Below, one piece after another: positions 54,276-64,000 of a stretch of DNA of 64,000 nucleotides. The notes beneath the pieces were generated by a model. It was not told the origin of the DNA. It ran no database searches and worked only from the letters and a program-made list of their open reading frames with translations. The stretch covers positions 186,514-250,513 of the forward strand of contig NZ_JAMXBE010000006.1 in NCBI RefSeq assembly GCF_024704835.1, given 5' to 3'. The translations under genes were made by a program, and so were the position numbers. This DNA is from Parapedobacter tibetensis (GTDB lineage Bacteria; Bacteroidota; Bacteroidia; Sphingobacteriales; Sphingobacteriaceae). Positions within the stretch are counted from its first letter, which is position 1. Every line of letters begins with the position of its first letter.

Positions 54276-55214
54276 ATGCAAGAAATACATACTATGCAAG
54301 AAACAGGTATTGACCCCAAACCTGACGAGATAAGGAGGGACTCCACTAAGATTTATTTTTTTGTGGTCGCCATAGTGGCATTGCTTGCAACCAATGTGTA
54401 CTTCTATATCAAGTATAAGAATACAGGGGAAAGGGTATATGAGCTGAACAGTGAGAAGGTGAATATGCAGGCCGAAATTGATCGAATTGAAGCAGAATTG
54501 GATCGATTAGGCGAAGGTAACCTAGAACTCAGTTCGTCATTGAAAATGGCGCAGGACAGTGTGCGGGCGAGCATTGCTGGACTAAGGGGACGGCTGGCTC
54601 AACATAACCTCACCAGGGAGCAGCTATCCAATGCTCAACATGAAATCAACCAATTGAAGCTCGATTTATCGAAGTATTCGCGGGAAATGGATAGTTTGCG
54701 GCGCCAAAATGCTAAACTCATATCCGAACGAGATGAGCTGAGACAAGAGATTTCTTCCTCCACCAATCGCTTATCGGAACTCGAAGAACAAAATTCGGAT
54801 TTGGCGGATAAGGTCAAGACGGCATCAGCCCTTAAGGTTTCCAGCATTAGTATAAATAGCGTTCGCGAGCGCAGCAGTGAGAGAGAAAGCGCGGAGACGC
54901 GCGCGCGGAGGGTTGATAAATTCAAAATTGATTTTACCATAGCAGACAATCCATTGGCCGAAACAGGCAGTCAGCATATTTATATACGGGTGATAGACCC
55001 TAACGGGAACTTACGCACCACAGACAATGCATTCTTCGATGTTAATGATAACCAAATCCAATATACATATAAAACGTCGATTGAATTCACCAATGATGGA
55101 GAATCTTACACCATCGAATGGAAAGACCCTAAAGGTTTCCAAAAAGGCACTTATACCATCTTATTATATACAGATGAGGCGGTCATGGGGCAAAGCAGCG
55201 TCGTGCTGAAATGA
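54276..55214 (+). CDS. Uncharacterised membrane-anchored coiled-coil protein
   Basis: 312 aa. A short cytoplasmic N-terminus, one membrane segment (27-46, YFFVVAIVALLATNVYFY), then a long coiled coil (about 50-190) rich in Leu/Glu/Lys/Arg heptads. A C-terminal beta domain (about 205-310) ends in GTYTILLYTDEAVMGQSSVVLK. ERSSERESAETRARR marks the link. I recognise no enzyme motif. It could be an envelope-scaffold protein; conserved in look in Bacteroidota but not assigned. ATG 54276 or 54294. Confidence 0.75.
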   Translation: MQEIHTMQETGIDPKPDEIRRDSTKIYFFVVAIVALLATNVYFYIKYKNTGERVYELNSEKVNMQAEIDRIEAELDRLGEGNLELSSSLKMAQDSVRASIAGLRGRLAQHNLTREQLSNAQHEINQLKLDLSKYSREMDSLRRQNAKLISERDELRQEISSSTNRLSELEEQNSDLADKVKTASALKVSSISINSVRERSSERESAETRARRVDKFKIDFTIADNPLAETGSQHIYIRVIDPNGNLRTTDNAFFDVNDNQIQYTYKTSIEFTNDGESYTIEWKDPKGFQKGTYTILLYTDEAVMGQSSVVLK

Positions 55215-55238
55215 AAATTGATGTTGCCCATTTCTTCC

Positions 55239-58200
55239 TCAATGAGCAGCGGTTTGCAGTTGGTTCACATGCGTCATCGAAGGGATAAGTATATAGAATG
55301 TTGTCCCTTTGCCTACAAAGGTTTCATACCGTATACTACCTCCCATCCCTTCCACCGCTTGTTTCACAAAAGCCAATCCAAGACCCGTACCTGAGCTTTT
55401 AGTGGTAAAATTAGGTTGAAATAATTTCCCCCTTGCATCGAGACTTATACCATGACCGTTGTCCTTGATTGCTATGGATACGTTGTTATCCGTGTCATGG
55501 CCTATGGTAATATCAATTCGGCACTTGCGTTTCGCTATTGTTGCTTCAATTGAATTTTTTATCAGATTGTTGAATGACCTCAGTAACTGATCACGATCCC
55601 CTTGGATTTTAACGGTTGAGCCTTCGCATAAATTGGAGATTTGTATATCCACACCCACGTTGTTGTTGAACACTTCAACGGCTTTATTGACAATATCCAA
55701 TACATCCACTTCTTTTAGCTCGGTGTCTGGCATCTTTGCAAATTCCGAAAATTCCGATGCAATATGCGAAAGGCTTTCGATTTGTTCGATGAATGAGGCA
55801 CTGAACCTCGCAAACCGTTCATCAAATAGGGGGTCCTTTTCTCGCCAAGAGCGCTCCAACTGTTGGATACCAAGTTTTAGCGGAGTCAACGGGTTTTTGA
55901 TTTCATGTGCCACTTGTTTGGCCATTTCACGCCATGCGGATTCCCGTTCCGAGCGCATGATGGTATTGGCACTTTGTTCAAGAGCGGCAATCATGAGGTT
56001 GTATTCCCGGATAAGGCTACCGATCTCATCGTGCCTTTTCCAGAAAATCGGTTCGTTTTGCTTGCCTATGGTGGTTTTGGCAAGGCTCCGTTGAACCAAG
56101 GCCAAAGGTGCTGTGATTTTATTGGCAACGAATACCGCAAATAGGCCTAACACTAAAATAACCAATGCATAAATGTTTATTAAGGTGTTGAGGAGTACAC
56201 CCACGTTTTGATCAAATTCTTGCTGGTAGCTGTAATGAGGCAAACTTAGGAATGCGATCGGCTCATACATTTCGTTTCTGATTGGAGCGAAGGCCGCAAT
56301 ATAATTAAGCCCTCCGATTTGTTCATGCTGGATGAATTCAGAGCGTTGATGATGAGCCATATGCAGCCATGCCTGCGGATGCATATACCGGGAGATAAGC
56401 CTAAGGTCATAAATACGGGGTTGTGTAGAATAAATCAATTGCCCATCCGTACCATATAAGTTGAGGTCTGATGCGATGGATTCCGCTATCGTGTTAAATT
56501 GTTCATCTGTGGATATACCTCGGTTTATGTTGGTTTCCTTGAGCATTCGTGATTCCAATCTCCTGGCAATGTCTACCACATATTTCAATGTTCCATTTTC
56601 TTGCTGTTGTTTGAATTGGCGACTTATACTGAAGAATGTGATGGTGCCGGCTATAATTAAAGTGAATACAACGGCCACCACCATAAATGTCTGTATCCGG
56701 GTACTGTACAAGACTTTGTTCGTGAGGATTAAGAAACTCCACCTGAGATTCCGTAAACTGAAATCATTGCCGTTCAACGTTAAAACAAGCCATCGAGCGG
56801 TATAGGCTAAGATGGCAAAAAGGAGGAATACGAGGAAAATGAAAGATAACGACGCCAATTGCATCCAGTTGCTTTGTTGCGGTTTACTGAGTACAATTAA
56901 TGTTCTACTGTTTGGTCGATACATCATATGTCCGAAACCGCCTTCATAACCGAGATGGTGAAAGTTGCGTTGCTTGGATGGATAAGCTTCATCAGACAAG
57001 GGATATACATAATTGCCAAATTGGCTCACTAAGTTTCCATCCCGGTAAAATGCGTATGCATATTGCGAAATCAGATCGGTTTGTTGCTGGTCAATCCTGC
57101 TATCCGCAAGGATATCTGGATAGGTGGAAAGTTGGCTGAACGACCTGTTCTGTAATTCTATGAGCAGAATGCCCAGTGGCTTGCCTTCTTCCTCAACCGG
57201 AAGCTGGGCGAAATATTCGAAGTTGCCATAGCTGCTGTTGCCACGATAGAAATTTTCGGATACCTTGATAGCTCCGGATATGACTTTATCACGATATTCT
57301 TCACGTTTGATTGCGGAACTGTGACCGATAGGGCTCCAGGTTGTATCGTATTCGTTGGCAACAAATTCATATTTTGATAGGTAACCGCTCAAATAGGTTC
57401 TTTTCAAATGCTCTTCGAGTAATTCGCGATTTTCATCCTTCGATGCCTTGAAGTATTTGATAAGTACGGAATCCTTGACGATTTCCTTTTCCAAATCACG
57501 GAACAGTGCGATAGCGTTGGCATCATCTACGGCTTCTAATTTTGAAATGGCCAACTTTTGTTCCTCCTGTTTTTTATAACGTTGTGATTGGCTATGTTCT
57601 AACGCTGTTATCGCAGCTAGCAATAGTAAGGTGGATATAAAAATAGCTAAATCGAACTGGCCTTTACGCCCAATATACCAAGTACGTAGCCCAATCAGCA
57701 CCGCCAATAAAATGAAGGAAAGGGGGAAATTGCCCAGATAGATATATATTCCCGCTATACAAATAGCAATGAAAATTTCAATAAAAAATAGCCGAAGTAT
57801 ATTCGGTATGAGCTTATTGGCAAGTTCTACCAATAAATCAATAAGTAGGAGAAGGCTCATGATGCTGAGACACAATGCAAATATCCCTAACCAGCTGTAT
57901 ATGTTGAGATTAAGGATATTGGCTACATCAAAATTGATGTCCGAATTACTGATAAGGCCAGCGAAAATTTCTGCAATGGAATGGCCCACCAAATAGATTA
58001 ACAACCCAAATATGAATATGATAACAATGCTTCCGGTCTTTGTATACCCAAAGGCTGGGATTTTCAATCGGTCCTTGAATGCATATACATATCCGATAAA
58101 CCAGGAAAAAGCAATAATATTGAGTAGAAAACCACCCAAATGGGGGAAAGCAAAGCTGGAAGCAAAATTTCGCGGATTGAAGATGCCAGTATAAAAATGG

Positions 58201-58994
58201 GAAGCCAGCCAGCCATAGTGGAGATCCAGGTATCTAATCCCAACCAAGCAACAGGCAAATAACAGCACGGAGGACCATACCCAGCCTCGTTTAGCTACCC
58301 ACATGCAGATAATGTTGAATAGCAGTGTTACTGAAAATCCCGCAAGCATCCACATGGCCAGTTCCAATTTGGAGAAAAAAGTTTCATGCTGCCCATCGCG
58401 CAATTTTACGGAAAACAGGTATTCACCAGTTATACTCCTGATGTTGTAAATAAAGCCGTCATCGTAATCCGCTATTTCTAGGTTGTCTGTCTTGATAAGA
58501 TCCTGTGAAAACGTATTCTGTAAATACACGTTGTTGTTTTGAAAATCGGCTTTAATTGGAATCAAGAATAAGACGGAGAAATTCCCAACGCTTTTTTTTA
58601 TAGATTCATACCACCCATTTCCAGCCTTTATGATACCGACCCCATTGTTTATACCGGCATCTGTCTTAGGAACGAATTTATCCGTTCCCCAAAACACAAG
58701 CTCATTGTTTATGTAGGTAAATGGATAGATGTTATTCTTCTTCGCAAAATAGGCAATGATGTCTTCGGTAAGTTTGACATCGTCCCCGATTGTTTTAAAC
58801 ACATTGAAATGGATCGTATCTTGGAGGAAATTGTTGATGAGCTGCTCTTTTTTATGGAGACTTCGCTGGAGGTTCCGGGCGTCGATAAGCAGCGTTTCTT
58901 CGTCGTTGAATGTGAGATTGATGGTAACAGCCGTACCTACAAAACATAATGTCAACACCAATAACAACAGCCTTATTTTAACGACAGTACTCAC
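55239..58994 (-). CDS. Large NtrY-like sensor histidine kinase
   Basis: 1251 aa from GTG 58994. The frame reads 24 codons further upstream but through the sdhB terminator, so a start there is unlikely. A first membrane segment, a periplasmic sensing loop, a set of about ten membrane segments (280-480), a second large periplasmic part, a further segment and a HAMP-like region (VFVANKITAPLALVQRSLAKTTIG, about 920-985) precede the kinase. The His box is AKQVAHEIKNPLTPLKLG (His about 1030), NtrY-type. The ATPase has NNLIKNSIEAT, DNGHGIS and GTGLGLAFV. No response regulator is adjacent. It converges on the coiled-coil gene. Confidence 0.9.
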   Translation of the reverse strand: MSTVVKIRLLLLVLTLCFVGTAVTINLTFNDEETLLIDARNLQRSLHKKEQLINNFLQDTIHFNVFKTIGDDVKLTEDIIAYFAKKNNIYPFTYINNELVFWGTDKFVPKTDAGINNGVGIIKAGNGWYESIKKSVGNFSVLFLIPIKADFQNNNVYLQNTFSQDLIKTDNLEIADYDDGFIYNIRSITGEYLFSVKLRDGQHETFFSKLELAMWMLAGFSVTLLFNIICMWVAKRGWVWSSVLLFACCLVGIRYLDLHYGWLASHFYTGIFNPRNFASSFAFPHLGGFLLNIIAFSWFIGYVYAFKDRLKIPAFGYTKTGSIVIIFIFGLLIYLVGHSIAEIFAGLISNSDINFDVANILNLNIYSWLGIFALCLSIMSLLLLIDLLVELANKLIPNILRLFFIEIFIAICIAGIYIYLGNFPLSFILLAVLIGLRTWYIGRKGQFDLAIFISTLLLLAAITALEHSQSQRYKKQEEQKLAISKLEAVDDANAIALFRDLEKEIVKDSVLIKYFKASKDENRELLEEHLKRTYLSGYLSKYEFVANEYDTTWSPIGHSSAIKREEYRDKVISGAIKVSENFYRGNSSYGNFEYFAQLPVEEEGKPLGILLIELQNRSFSQLSTYPDILADSRIDQQQTDLISQYAYAFYRDGNLVSQFGNYVYPLSDEAYPSKQRNFHHLGYEGGFGHMMYRPNSRTLIVLSKPQQSNWMQLASLSFIFLVFLLFAILAYTARWLVLTLNGNDFSLRNLRWSFLILTNKVLYSTRIQTFMVVAVVFTLIIAGTITFFSISRQFKQQQENGTLKYVVDIARRLESRMLKETNINRGISTDEQFNTIAESIASDLNLYGTDGQLIYSTQPRIYDLRLISRYMHPQAWLHMAHHQRSEFIQHEQIGGLNYIAAFAPIRNEMYEPIAFLSLPHYSYQQEFDQNVGVLLNTLINIYALVILVLGLFAVFVANKITAPLALVQRSLAKTTIGKQNEPIFWKRHDEIGSLIREYNLMIAALEQSANTIMRSERESAWREMAKQVAHEIKNPLTPLKLGIQQLERSWREKDPLFDERFARFSASFIEQIESLSHIASEFSEFAKMPDTELKEVDVLDIVNKAVEVFNNNVGVDIQISNLCEGSTVKIQGDRDQLLRSFNNLIKNSIEATIAKRKCRIDITIGHDTDNNVSIAIKDNGHGISLDARGKLFQPNFTTKSSGTGLGLAFVKQAVEGMGGSIRYETFVGKGTTFYILIPSMTHVNQLQTAAH

Positions 58995-59023
58995 CTTTTC
59001 AAATGTTAATCCATGTAAAAATA

Positions 59024-59055
59024 GAAAAATCCCCGCAATTAACACCTTGCGGGGA
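59024..59055 (-). terminator. Terminator of the sdhCAB operon
   Basis: TCCCCGCAA (59030-59038) and TTGCGGGGA (59047-59055) form a 9-bp stem; on the - strand it is followed by five T. It lies 66 bases after the sdhB stop and just before the kinase gene start, so the kinase needs read-through or its own promoter. Confidence 0.8.
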
Positions 59056-59120
59056 TAACAAATCAAAACTCCTAGGGTTTTGTTATAGCGTCAGCCTGAC
59101 GCGCAAACCTGAGATCTTTA

Positions 59121-59891
59121 TCAATGTGCTTCTTCTTGCTTGAAGAATTTCGCGGTTAGGTATTCGCGGTTCATGCGTGCAATGTTGGTAAGTTTGATGC
59201 CTACAGGACATTCAGCCTCGCAGGCGCCGGTATTGGTGCAACTACCAAAACCTTCTGCGTCCATCTGTGCAACCATGGCTTGCGCACGGCTATATCGTTC
59301 GGTTTGGCCTTGGGGGAGTAGGGTATATTGTGAGATTTTTGCGGAGACGAACAACATGGCTGACGCATTTTTACAGGCAGCTACGCAGGCGCCACAACCA
59401 ATACAGGTGGCTGATTCGAATGCCTCGTCTGCCACTACTTTGGGGATGGGGATACTGTTGGCGTCGGGCACACCGCCAGTGTTGACATTGACGTATCCCC
59501 CTGCATGTTGGATGCGATCGAATGAGGTTCGGTCTACCGCCAAATCCTTAATAACCGGAAATGCTGCAGCTCTCCAGGGTTCGATGACGATCGTTTGTCC
59601 GTCATGGAAACTCCGCATATGCAGTTGACAGGTTGTGGTACCTTGTTTTGGCCCATGCGCTCTCCCATTGATATGCAAAGAACACATCCCACAGATGCCT
59701 TCACGGCAATCATGGTCAAAGTAGATGGGGTCTTCTCCTTTTCTCACCAAATCTTCATTGACCACATCCAGCATCTCTAAAAATGACATATCCGGTGATA
59801 TATCATTGGCTTGGTAGGTCACGAATTTGCCCCTGGTTTTTTCATTTTTTTGACGCCATACTTTCAGCGTCAGATTCATGTTTCCACTCAT
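59121..59891 (-). CDS. sdhB: Succinate dehydrogenase iron-sulfur subunit
   Basis: 256 aa. Carries electrons from the flavin subunit to the membrane through three clusters: CREGICGMC...C (2Fe-2S), [11 protein letters not shown] (4Fe-4S) and CEAECPVGI (3Fe-4S), all with intact cysteines. It is the last gene of sdhCAB. ATG 59891 starts it, 84 bases after sdhA. Confidence 0.96.
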   Translation of the reverse strand: MSGNMNLTLKVWRQKNEKTRGKFVTYQANDISPDMSFLEMLDVVNEDLVRKGEDPIYFDHDCREGICGMCSLHINGRAHGPKQGTTTCQLHMRSFHDGQTIVIEPWRAAAFPVIKDLAVDRTSFDRIQHAGGYVNVNTGGVPDANSIPIPKVVADEAFESATCIGCGACVAACKNASAMLFVSAKISQYTLLPQGQTERYSRAQAMVAQMDAEGFGSCTNTGACEAECPVGIKLTNIARMNREYLTAKFFKQEEAH

Positions 59892-59975
59892 GATGGTTCT
59901 TTTATTTGGGATTTTCGATTTGCATAAATTCGATGATTTGAAAAAAATCTAAAATCTAAAATCTAAAATCATAAA

Positions 59976-61907
59976 TTACTTATAGCTCCGTTGCGTTAAT
60001 TTCACGTTTTCAAACTCCAATGGTTCTTTGTGGAGCATTTCAGGCAGGTTGTCGCCTTTGTATTCCCATGCGGCCACATATCGGAAATTTTCATCATCAC
60101 GCTTGGCCTCACCTTCTTCGGTTTGGCTTTCCACACGGAAGTGCCCGCCGCAAGACTCATTGCGGTTGAGGGCATCATCTACCATTAGTTCCCCCAACTC
60201 CAAAAAATCGGCCACACGGCCAGCTTTTTCGAGCGATAGGTTCATTTCTTCGTTCTCACCCAATACAGTCACGTCATTCCAAAATTCCTTACGAAGTTCC
60301 TGGATGAGTCCTTTGGCTTTTACCAACCCTTCCTCGGAACGCGCCATGCCACAATATTCCCATAGGATGTGGCCCAATTTTTTGTGAATGTCGTCCACCG
60401 TTTTGGTACCCCTCAGCGAAAGCATCTTGCGAACATTTTCTTCCACTTCCTTGCGGGTACGTTCGAAATTTGGATGATTTTTGTCCACCGGATCAAAGCC
60501 TAACCCAGCTAAATAATCACCTACGGTATAAGGAATCACGAAATACCCATCAGCAAGTCCCTGCATCAGCGCGGAGGCGCCCAAGCGGTTGGCACCGTGA
60601 TCAGAGAAATTGCACTCTCCCAAAGCGTACAGCCCAGGAACAGTGGTCATCAGGTTGTAATCAACCCATACTCCCCCCATGGTATAGTGTACGGCTGGAT
60701 AAATGCGCATGGGTTGTTTGTACGGGTTCTCGTCCGTGATTTGGTAATACATGTCAAACAAATTGCCATATTTGGCCCGTACAGTATCTTCGCCCAAGCG
60801 TTTAATGGCATCTTTGAAATCCAGGAACACGGCGATACCGGAAGCCCCTACACCTCGGCCTTCATCCACCACTTCTTTTGCATTGCGGGAAGCTACATCG
60901 CGCGGAACGAGATTGCCAAATGACGGGTACTTACGTTCCAAATAATAGTCGCGGTCCGCTTCCTTGATGTCGGCTATTTTGATCTCGCCTTTGCGAAGTT
61001 TCTGCGCCAGGTCCACGGTTTTGGGTACCCACACCCTCCCGTCGTTACGGAGTGACTCCGACATGAGTGTCAGTTTTGATTGGTGGTCACCGGTTACCGG
61101 AATACATGTCGGGTGGATTTGAGTATAGCAGGGGTTGGCAAATAACGCGCCGCGCTTATGCGCGCGCCATGCAGCGGTAACGTTGCAGCCCATGGCATTG
61201 GTAGATAGGAAAAATACATTGCCATATCCTCCCGTGCATAGGAGCACGGCATGCCCCTCATGGGATTCGATGGCACCTGTGACCATATTGCGGGTAATGA
61301 TGCCGCGGGCATGCCCATCGATGGTCACCACATCCAGCATTTCATGCCGGTTATACATCTTCACTTTCCCTTTATTGATCTGCCGGTTTAAAGCAGAGTA
61401 AGCACCCAAAAGCAACTGCTGTCCGGTTTGCCCACGGGCATAGAATGTACGCGATACTTGGGCGCCGCCAAATGAACGGTTATCCAAGAGCCCCCCATAC
61501 TCACGTGCAAAAGGCACACCTTGAGCCACACACTGGTCAATGATATTGACGGAAACTTCGGCCAAACGATGCACATTGGCTTCGCGTGCACGATAGTCGC
61601 CGCCTTTAATGGTGTCATAAAACAACCGGAATACGCTATCGCCATCATTTTGGTAATTCTTGGCTGCATTGATTCCGCCCTGCGCAGCAATGGAATGCGC
61701 CCGTCGCGGGCTATCTTGGTAACAAAAAGCCTTTACGTTGTAACCCAGTTCTGCCAGTGAGGCTGCCGCCGAGGCCCCAGCCAACCCTGTACCCACTACA
61801 ATAATGGTATATTTCCGTTTGTTAGCCGGATTCACCAATTTGAGGTTAAACTTATGTTTCGACCACTTTTCGGCCAAAGGCCCTTCTGGTACTTTTGAAT
61901 CTAACAT
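59976..61907 (-). CDS. sdhA: Succinate dehydrogenase/fumarate reductase flavoprotein subunit
   Basis: 643 aa, the longer form found in Bacteroidota type B enzymes. FAD loop [21 protein letters not shown], the flavin attachment region [21 protein letters not shown], substrate residues near [12 protein letters not shown] and [16 protein letters not shown]. The long C-terminal region follows. It oxidises succinate in the TCA cycle or works as fumarate reductase in reverse. It lies between sdhC and sdhB. Confidence 0.97.
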   Translation of the reverse strand: MLDSKVPEGPLAEKWSKHKFNLKLVNPANKRKYTIIVVGTGLAGASAAASLAELGYNVKAFCYQDSPRRAHSIAAQGGINAAKNYQNDGDSVFRLFYDTIKGGDYRAREANVHRLAEVSVNIIDQCVAQGVPFAREYGGLLDNRSFGGAQVSRTFYARGQTGQQLLLGAYSALNRQINKGKVKMYNRHEMLDVVTIDGHARGIITRNMVTGAIESHEGHAVLLCTGGYGNVFFLSTNAMGCNVTAAWRAHKRGALFANPCYTQIHPTCIPVTGDHQSKLTLMSESLRNDGRVWVPKTVDLAQKLRKGEIKIADIKEADRDYYLERKYPSFGNLVPRDVASRNAKEVVDEGRGVGASGIAVFLDFKDAIKRLGEDTVRAKYGNLFDMYYQITDENPYKQPMRIYPAVHYTMGGVWVDYNLMTTVPGLYALGECNFSDHGANRLGASALMQGLADGYFVIPYTVGDYLAGLGFDPVDKNHPNFERTRKEVEENVRKMLSLRGTKTVDDIHKKLGHILWEYCGMARSEEGLVKAKGLIQELRKEFWNDVTVLGENEEMNLSLEKAGRVADFLELGELMVDDALNRNESCGGHFRVESQTEEGEAKRDDENFRYVAAWEYKGDNLPEMLHKEPLEFENVKLTQRSYK

Positions 61908-61962
61908 AATTGCTGTCTATTATATCATTGTGCCCATGTGATAGAAGGGCATCGTGAATAGC

Positions 61963-62736
61963 TTAGTTGAAAAAATAAAAATACACGGGCAGAGCGGCAA
62001 ACCCGATGGGAATGGCTATCGCAAATATCCATATACCTAAAAATCGGATAAAAGGTATATATTTCTTGTGGTCTAAGCCCAAAGACTGAAACGCACTCTT
62101 GAATCCATGGACAAGATGGAAAGATAATGCTACCATGGATATGACGTAAAACGCCACCAAATACCATTCTTTGAATGCAAATGCCACTTGCTTATATAAA
62201 TCTTTTGCCTTGATGACTTCTACCTCATCATCGACATACTTCACATAATCGGTAAATTCACCAGCCACCAACTCGGTCACTTTCGTTTCGTTGGTATTCA
62301 GATCGGTGCGATACTCAACATAAGGTACTTCATCGTTATGGTATTTCCACCAAAAATTACTCATGTGAGTGACGATAAATACCAACAGTACCGTGCCAAG
62401 AATACCCATGTTCCGGGAGCTCCATGCGCTGTTGGCGGAGCCACGGAAAACAGCATATCCTTTTGGCCTCGCCTTCTTATTATGAATAGTTACTACCAAA
62501 GCCCAAACGGCGTGGATAACAATAAATGTGTAAAGCAAGTAGGAAATTACTTTGATGGGGGTGAAATGGGTCATGAAATAGGCATAGTCATTGAAGGCCT
62601 TGCCCTGATCATTGTAAAATAATTGAAGGTTACCAATCAGGTGGATAACCAGGAATGTACACAAAAACAAACCGGTTAAGCTCATGATTACTTTCTTCCC
62701 CAAAGAAGAAGATAACACATGTTTAGATCTACTCAT
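61963..62736 (-). CDS. sdhC: Succinate dehydrogenase cytochrome b subunit (type B)
   Basis: 257 aa with five hydrophobic segments and histidine residues at positions expected for two b hemes (VIHLIGNLQLF, FIVIHAVWALV, THMSNFWWKYH, LVHGFKSAF). A single large membrane subunit marks the B-type complex, which works with menaquinone. It is the first gene of the operon. An exact -7 element TAGATTTG (62771-62764) lies 27 bases upstream, without a well-spaced TTG. Confidence 0.93.
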   Translation of the reverse strand: MSRSKHVLSSSLGKKVIMSLTGLFLCTFLVIHLIGNLQLFYNDQGKAFNDYAYFMTHFTPIKVISYLLYTFIVIHAVWALVVTIHNKKARPKGYAVFRGSANSAWSSRNMGILGTVLLVFIVTHMSNFWWKYHNDEVPYVEYRTDLNTNETKVTELVAGEFTDYVKYVDDEVEVIKAKDLYKQVAFAFKEWYLVAFYVISMVALSFHLVHGFKSAFQSLGLDHKKYIPFIRFLGIWIFAIAIPIGFAALPVYFYFFN

Positions 62737-62763
62737 TCTCCTTGATTATTTAATTTTGGTAAG

Positions 62764-62771
62764 CAAATCTA
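62764..62771 (-). promoter_or_regulatory. -7 element TAGATTTG before sdhC
   Basis: Exact TANNTTTG match on the - strand, 27 bases before ATG 62736. Confidence 0.5.
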
Positions 62772-62848
62772 CCAATAGATTTAATATCGGTGAAAGCAAA
62801 CAAGTAAAATCAGTAATTTAGAACTGTTCTAAGTTTTGAGTGGATTGG

Positions 62849-62881
62849 AAAAAAATGCCATGCCGGAAGTCGGCATGGCAT
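62849..62881 (-). terminator. Terminator of the outer-membrane barrel gene
   Basis: ATGCCATGCCG (62855-62865) and CGGCATGGCAT (62871-62881) form a perfect 11-bp stem with a 5-base loop; on the - strand a T-run follows. It lies 27 bases after the gene stop at 62909. Confidence 0.88.
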
Positions 62882-62908
62882 GGATTGAATACGAAGTTCT
62901 GTAATGTG

Positions 62909-63508
62909 CTAGAATAAGCGGTAACCTATTCCGATAGTCCAAAGATTTACCTTTTGGGGTGCGCTCTCATTTTTGCTCAGCTCGCTTAGTCCATGCTCAT
63001 AACGCAAGTCCGCACGGAAATTGCTGATGTCGAGCCCAAGTCCTCCTGTTACAGCCCAAGCCTGATTTTTGTAATCATTCACGTTTAGTACGTCCTCTGT
63101 GAACGTATCGGCGATACTCTTGTCCACAACAAAAGAAACGACCGGACCGGCAACAATACGCAATCCGGCAGGTCCTAAGCCAATACGCGTGCCCAAAAGC
63201 AGTGGTAAATCTAATGAGGTGAAGCTCACTTTACCTTCTTCATTTTCTTGAATCAATTTGGCTTCCGAACTCTTACCCGTTAGATAAAGTTCAGGCTGGA
63301 AATGGATGCCGGCACCACCAATGCGTGCCCAAACACCTGCTTGGTAACCCGTACGCGTGCTGGCGTCTAACCAACCCCCATCTTCAGACTTCAAATTTGA
63401 GAAATTGAGCCCTGCTTTAACTCCTAACTGAAAGCTTGGCAATAGTTGCGCATTGGCAACAATCACCGTTGCCGATAAGAGGAAAGCAATAATAAAATAC
63501 TTTTTCAT
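62909..63508 (-). CDS. Outer-membrane beta-barrel protein (PorT/OMP_b-brl family)
   Basis: 199 aa from ATG 63508 (MKKYFIIAFLLSATVIVANAQ, a clean signal peptide). FQLGVKAGLNFSNLKSEDGG, then alternating strands through GVWARIGGAGIHFQPELYLTG, PLLLGTRIGLGPAGLRIVAGPVVSFV, GGLGLDISNFRADLRYEHGLSEL, ending in TIGIGYRLF with the C-terminal Phe of outer-membrane barrels. Such small barrels have unknown roles. It is a single gene with its own terminator. Confidence 0.87.
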   Translation of the reverse strand: MKKYFIIAFLLSATVIVANAQLLPSFQLGVKAGLNFSNLKSEDGGWLDASTRTGYQAGVWARIGGAGIHFQPELYLTGKSSEAKLIQENEEGKVSFTSLDLPLLLGTRIGLGPAGLRIVAGPVVSFVVDKSIADTFTEDVLNVNDYKNQAWAVTGGLGLDISNFRADLRYEHGLSELSKNESAPQKVNLWTIGIGYRLF

Positions 63509-63611
63509 GGTGATAATCATTTTAATTTTTACAATGTTAGCAACTGAGGCAAATCAAGTTTGCCATGAGGATATCCGCAAAATTCAAGCCGAAAATGAAA
63601 CCCCGTTAAAC

Positions 63612-63642
63612 TTGCACATAAATCCAAGTTTATCTAAGTTTG
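63612..63642 (+). promoter_or_regulatory. Promoter of the CsbD-like gene
   Basis: TTG (63612-63614), 20 bases, then TAAGTTTG (63635-63642): both housekeeping promoter elements at the right spacing, 16 bases before ATG 63659. Confidence 0.7.
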
Positions 63643-63658
63643 TACGAAATCATACGAT

Positions 63659-63874
63659 ATGGCGGATATCAAAATAAAACCTGGGGAGTGGGACGTGCTG
63701 AAAAGCAAATTTAGACGGAAGTACAACCACTTGACCGATGAAGATTTAATATTTAATGAAGGAAAGGAAGACGAACTTGTCGATAGGCTGGCTACCCTTG
63801 TTCGGCGCAATCGGGATTACATCGTATTCACCTTGAAGAAGGGGCTTGCCGATTTGGAGGGCAATAGGCTATAG
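63659..63874 (+). CDS. CsbD-like small stress protein
   Basis: 71 aa, helical, no signal peptide. [47 protein letters not shown] resembles the CsbD family (helix, LTDDDL motif, second helix), whose members are stress-induced in many bacteria and of unknown biochemical role. csaA follows four bases later. Confidence 0.78.
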   Translation: MADIKIKPGEWDVLKSKFRRKYNHLTDEDLIFNEGKEDELVDRLATLVRRNRDYIVFTLKKGLADLEGNRL

Positions 63875-63878
63875 TGCA

Positions 63879-64000
63879 ATGGAAGAAATATCATGGAATG
63901 ATTTTGAAAAGGTAGCATTGCGGGTGGGTACTGTCATTCAGGTGGCGGATTTTCCAAACGCAAAGAAACCTGCCTACCGAATGCATATTGATTTTGGAGA
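63879..64000 (+). CDS. csaA: CsaA-like tRNA-binding protein, N-terminal part
   Basis: The first 40 codons read [36 protein letters not shown], the start of the tRNA-binding (EMAP/Arc1-like OB) domain of CsaA, a proposed chaperone and tRNA-binding protein. The gene runs off the right edge. It starts four bases after the CsbD-like gene, in the same operon. Confidence 0.88.
   Translation, partial: MEEISWNDFEKVALRVGTVIQVADFPNAKKPAYRMHIDFG

Overview
The window is chromosomal DNA of a Bacteroidota bacterium, most likely family Sphingobacteriaceae. The reasons are: SusD/TonB-receptor gene sets, ECF sigma/FecR regulation with DUF4974-type anti-sigma factors, Bacteroidota -7 promoter elements (TANNTTTG), a type B succinate dehydrogenase (sdhCAB) with one membrane subunit, a ribosomal protein S16 with an acidic tail, and many lipoproteins. 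I see no insertion sequence, prophage, CRISPR array or rRNA. Several broken genes show that local deletion has been active.

Layout. 1-4.2 kb: the last 21 codons of a SusD-like protein, followed by a YdcF-like lipoprotein, MurQ and a secreted ceramidase-like hydrolase, all on the + strand and tightly packed; this looks like the end of an amino-sugar/murein utilisation locus. 4.3-11.8 kb: a HerA/YjgR-type ATPase, a nucleotidyltransferase, dnaK and a branched-chain aminotransferase (both - strand), a fatty acid desaturase gutted by an internal deletion, and an SRPBCC protein. 11.8-17.2 kb: a three-gene set (small Cys-motif membrane protein, TonB receptor, CxCC-bearing propeller lipoprotein) that may serve a metal, followed by a graveyard of AraC, DUF1080 and other fragments.

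17.3-33.1 kb is the most striking block. An ECF sigma factor and FecR anti-sigma factor precede an STN-domain TonB receptor, two lipoproteins (one DUF4397-like), three consecutive fasciclin (FAS1) lipoproteins and a second, Oar-like TonB receptor. No SusD homologue lies in the block. It reads as one regulated outer-surface system of unknown substrate.

33.4-44.9 kb: housekeeping genes. These are an initiator tRNA with its own promoter and terminator, era, rpsP (with a long tandem-repeat tail), rimM, a SAM-I riboswitch with metF, glnS, a degenerate FAD-oxidoreductase-like secreted protein, an Lrp/AsnC regulator, a candidate small RNA, an unrecognised kinase-like protein, ruvC and tonB. 45-55 kb: envelope genes (two UPF0104/LPG-synthase-type membrane proteins, a GT2 glycosyltransferase, an acyltransferase, an SDR, small lipoproteins, DUF2911, rfbA, gmd, a coiled-coil membrane protein). 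55-64 kb: a very large NtrY-like histidine kinase, sdhCAB, an outer-membrane barrel, a CsbD-like protein and the start of csaA.

All calls come from reading the sequence and from family knowledge; no database search was run. Start codons were moved downstream where the signal peptide, lipobox or conserved N-terminus required it, and each such choice is stated.
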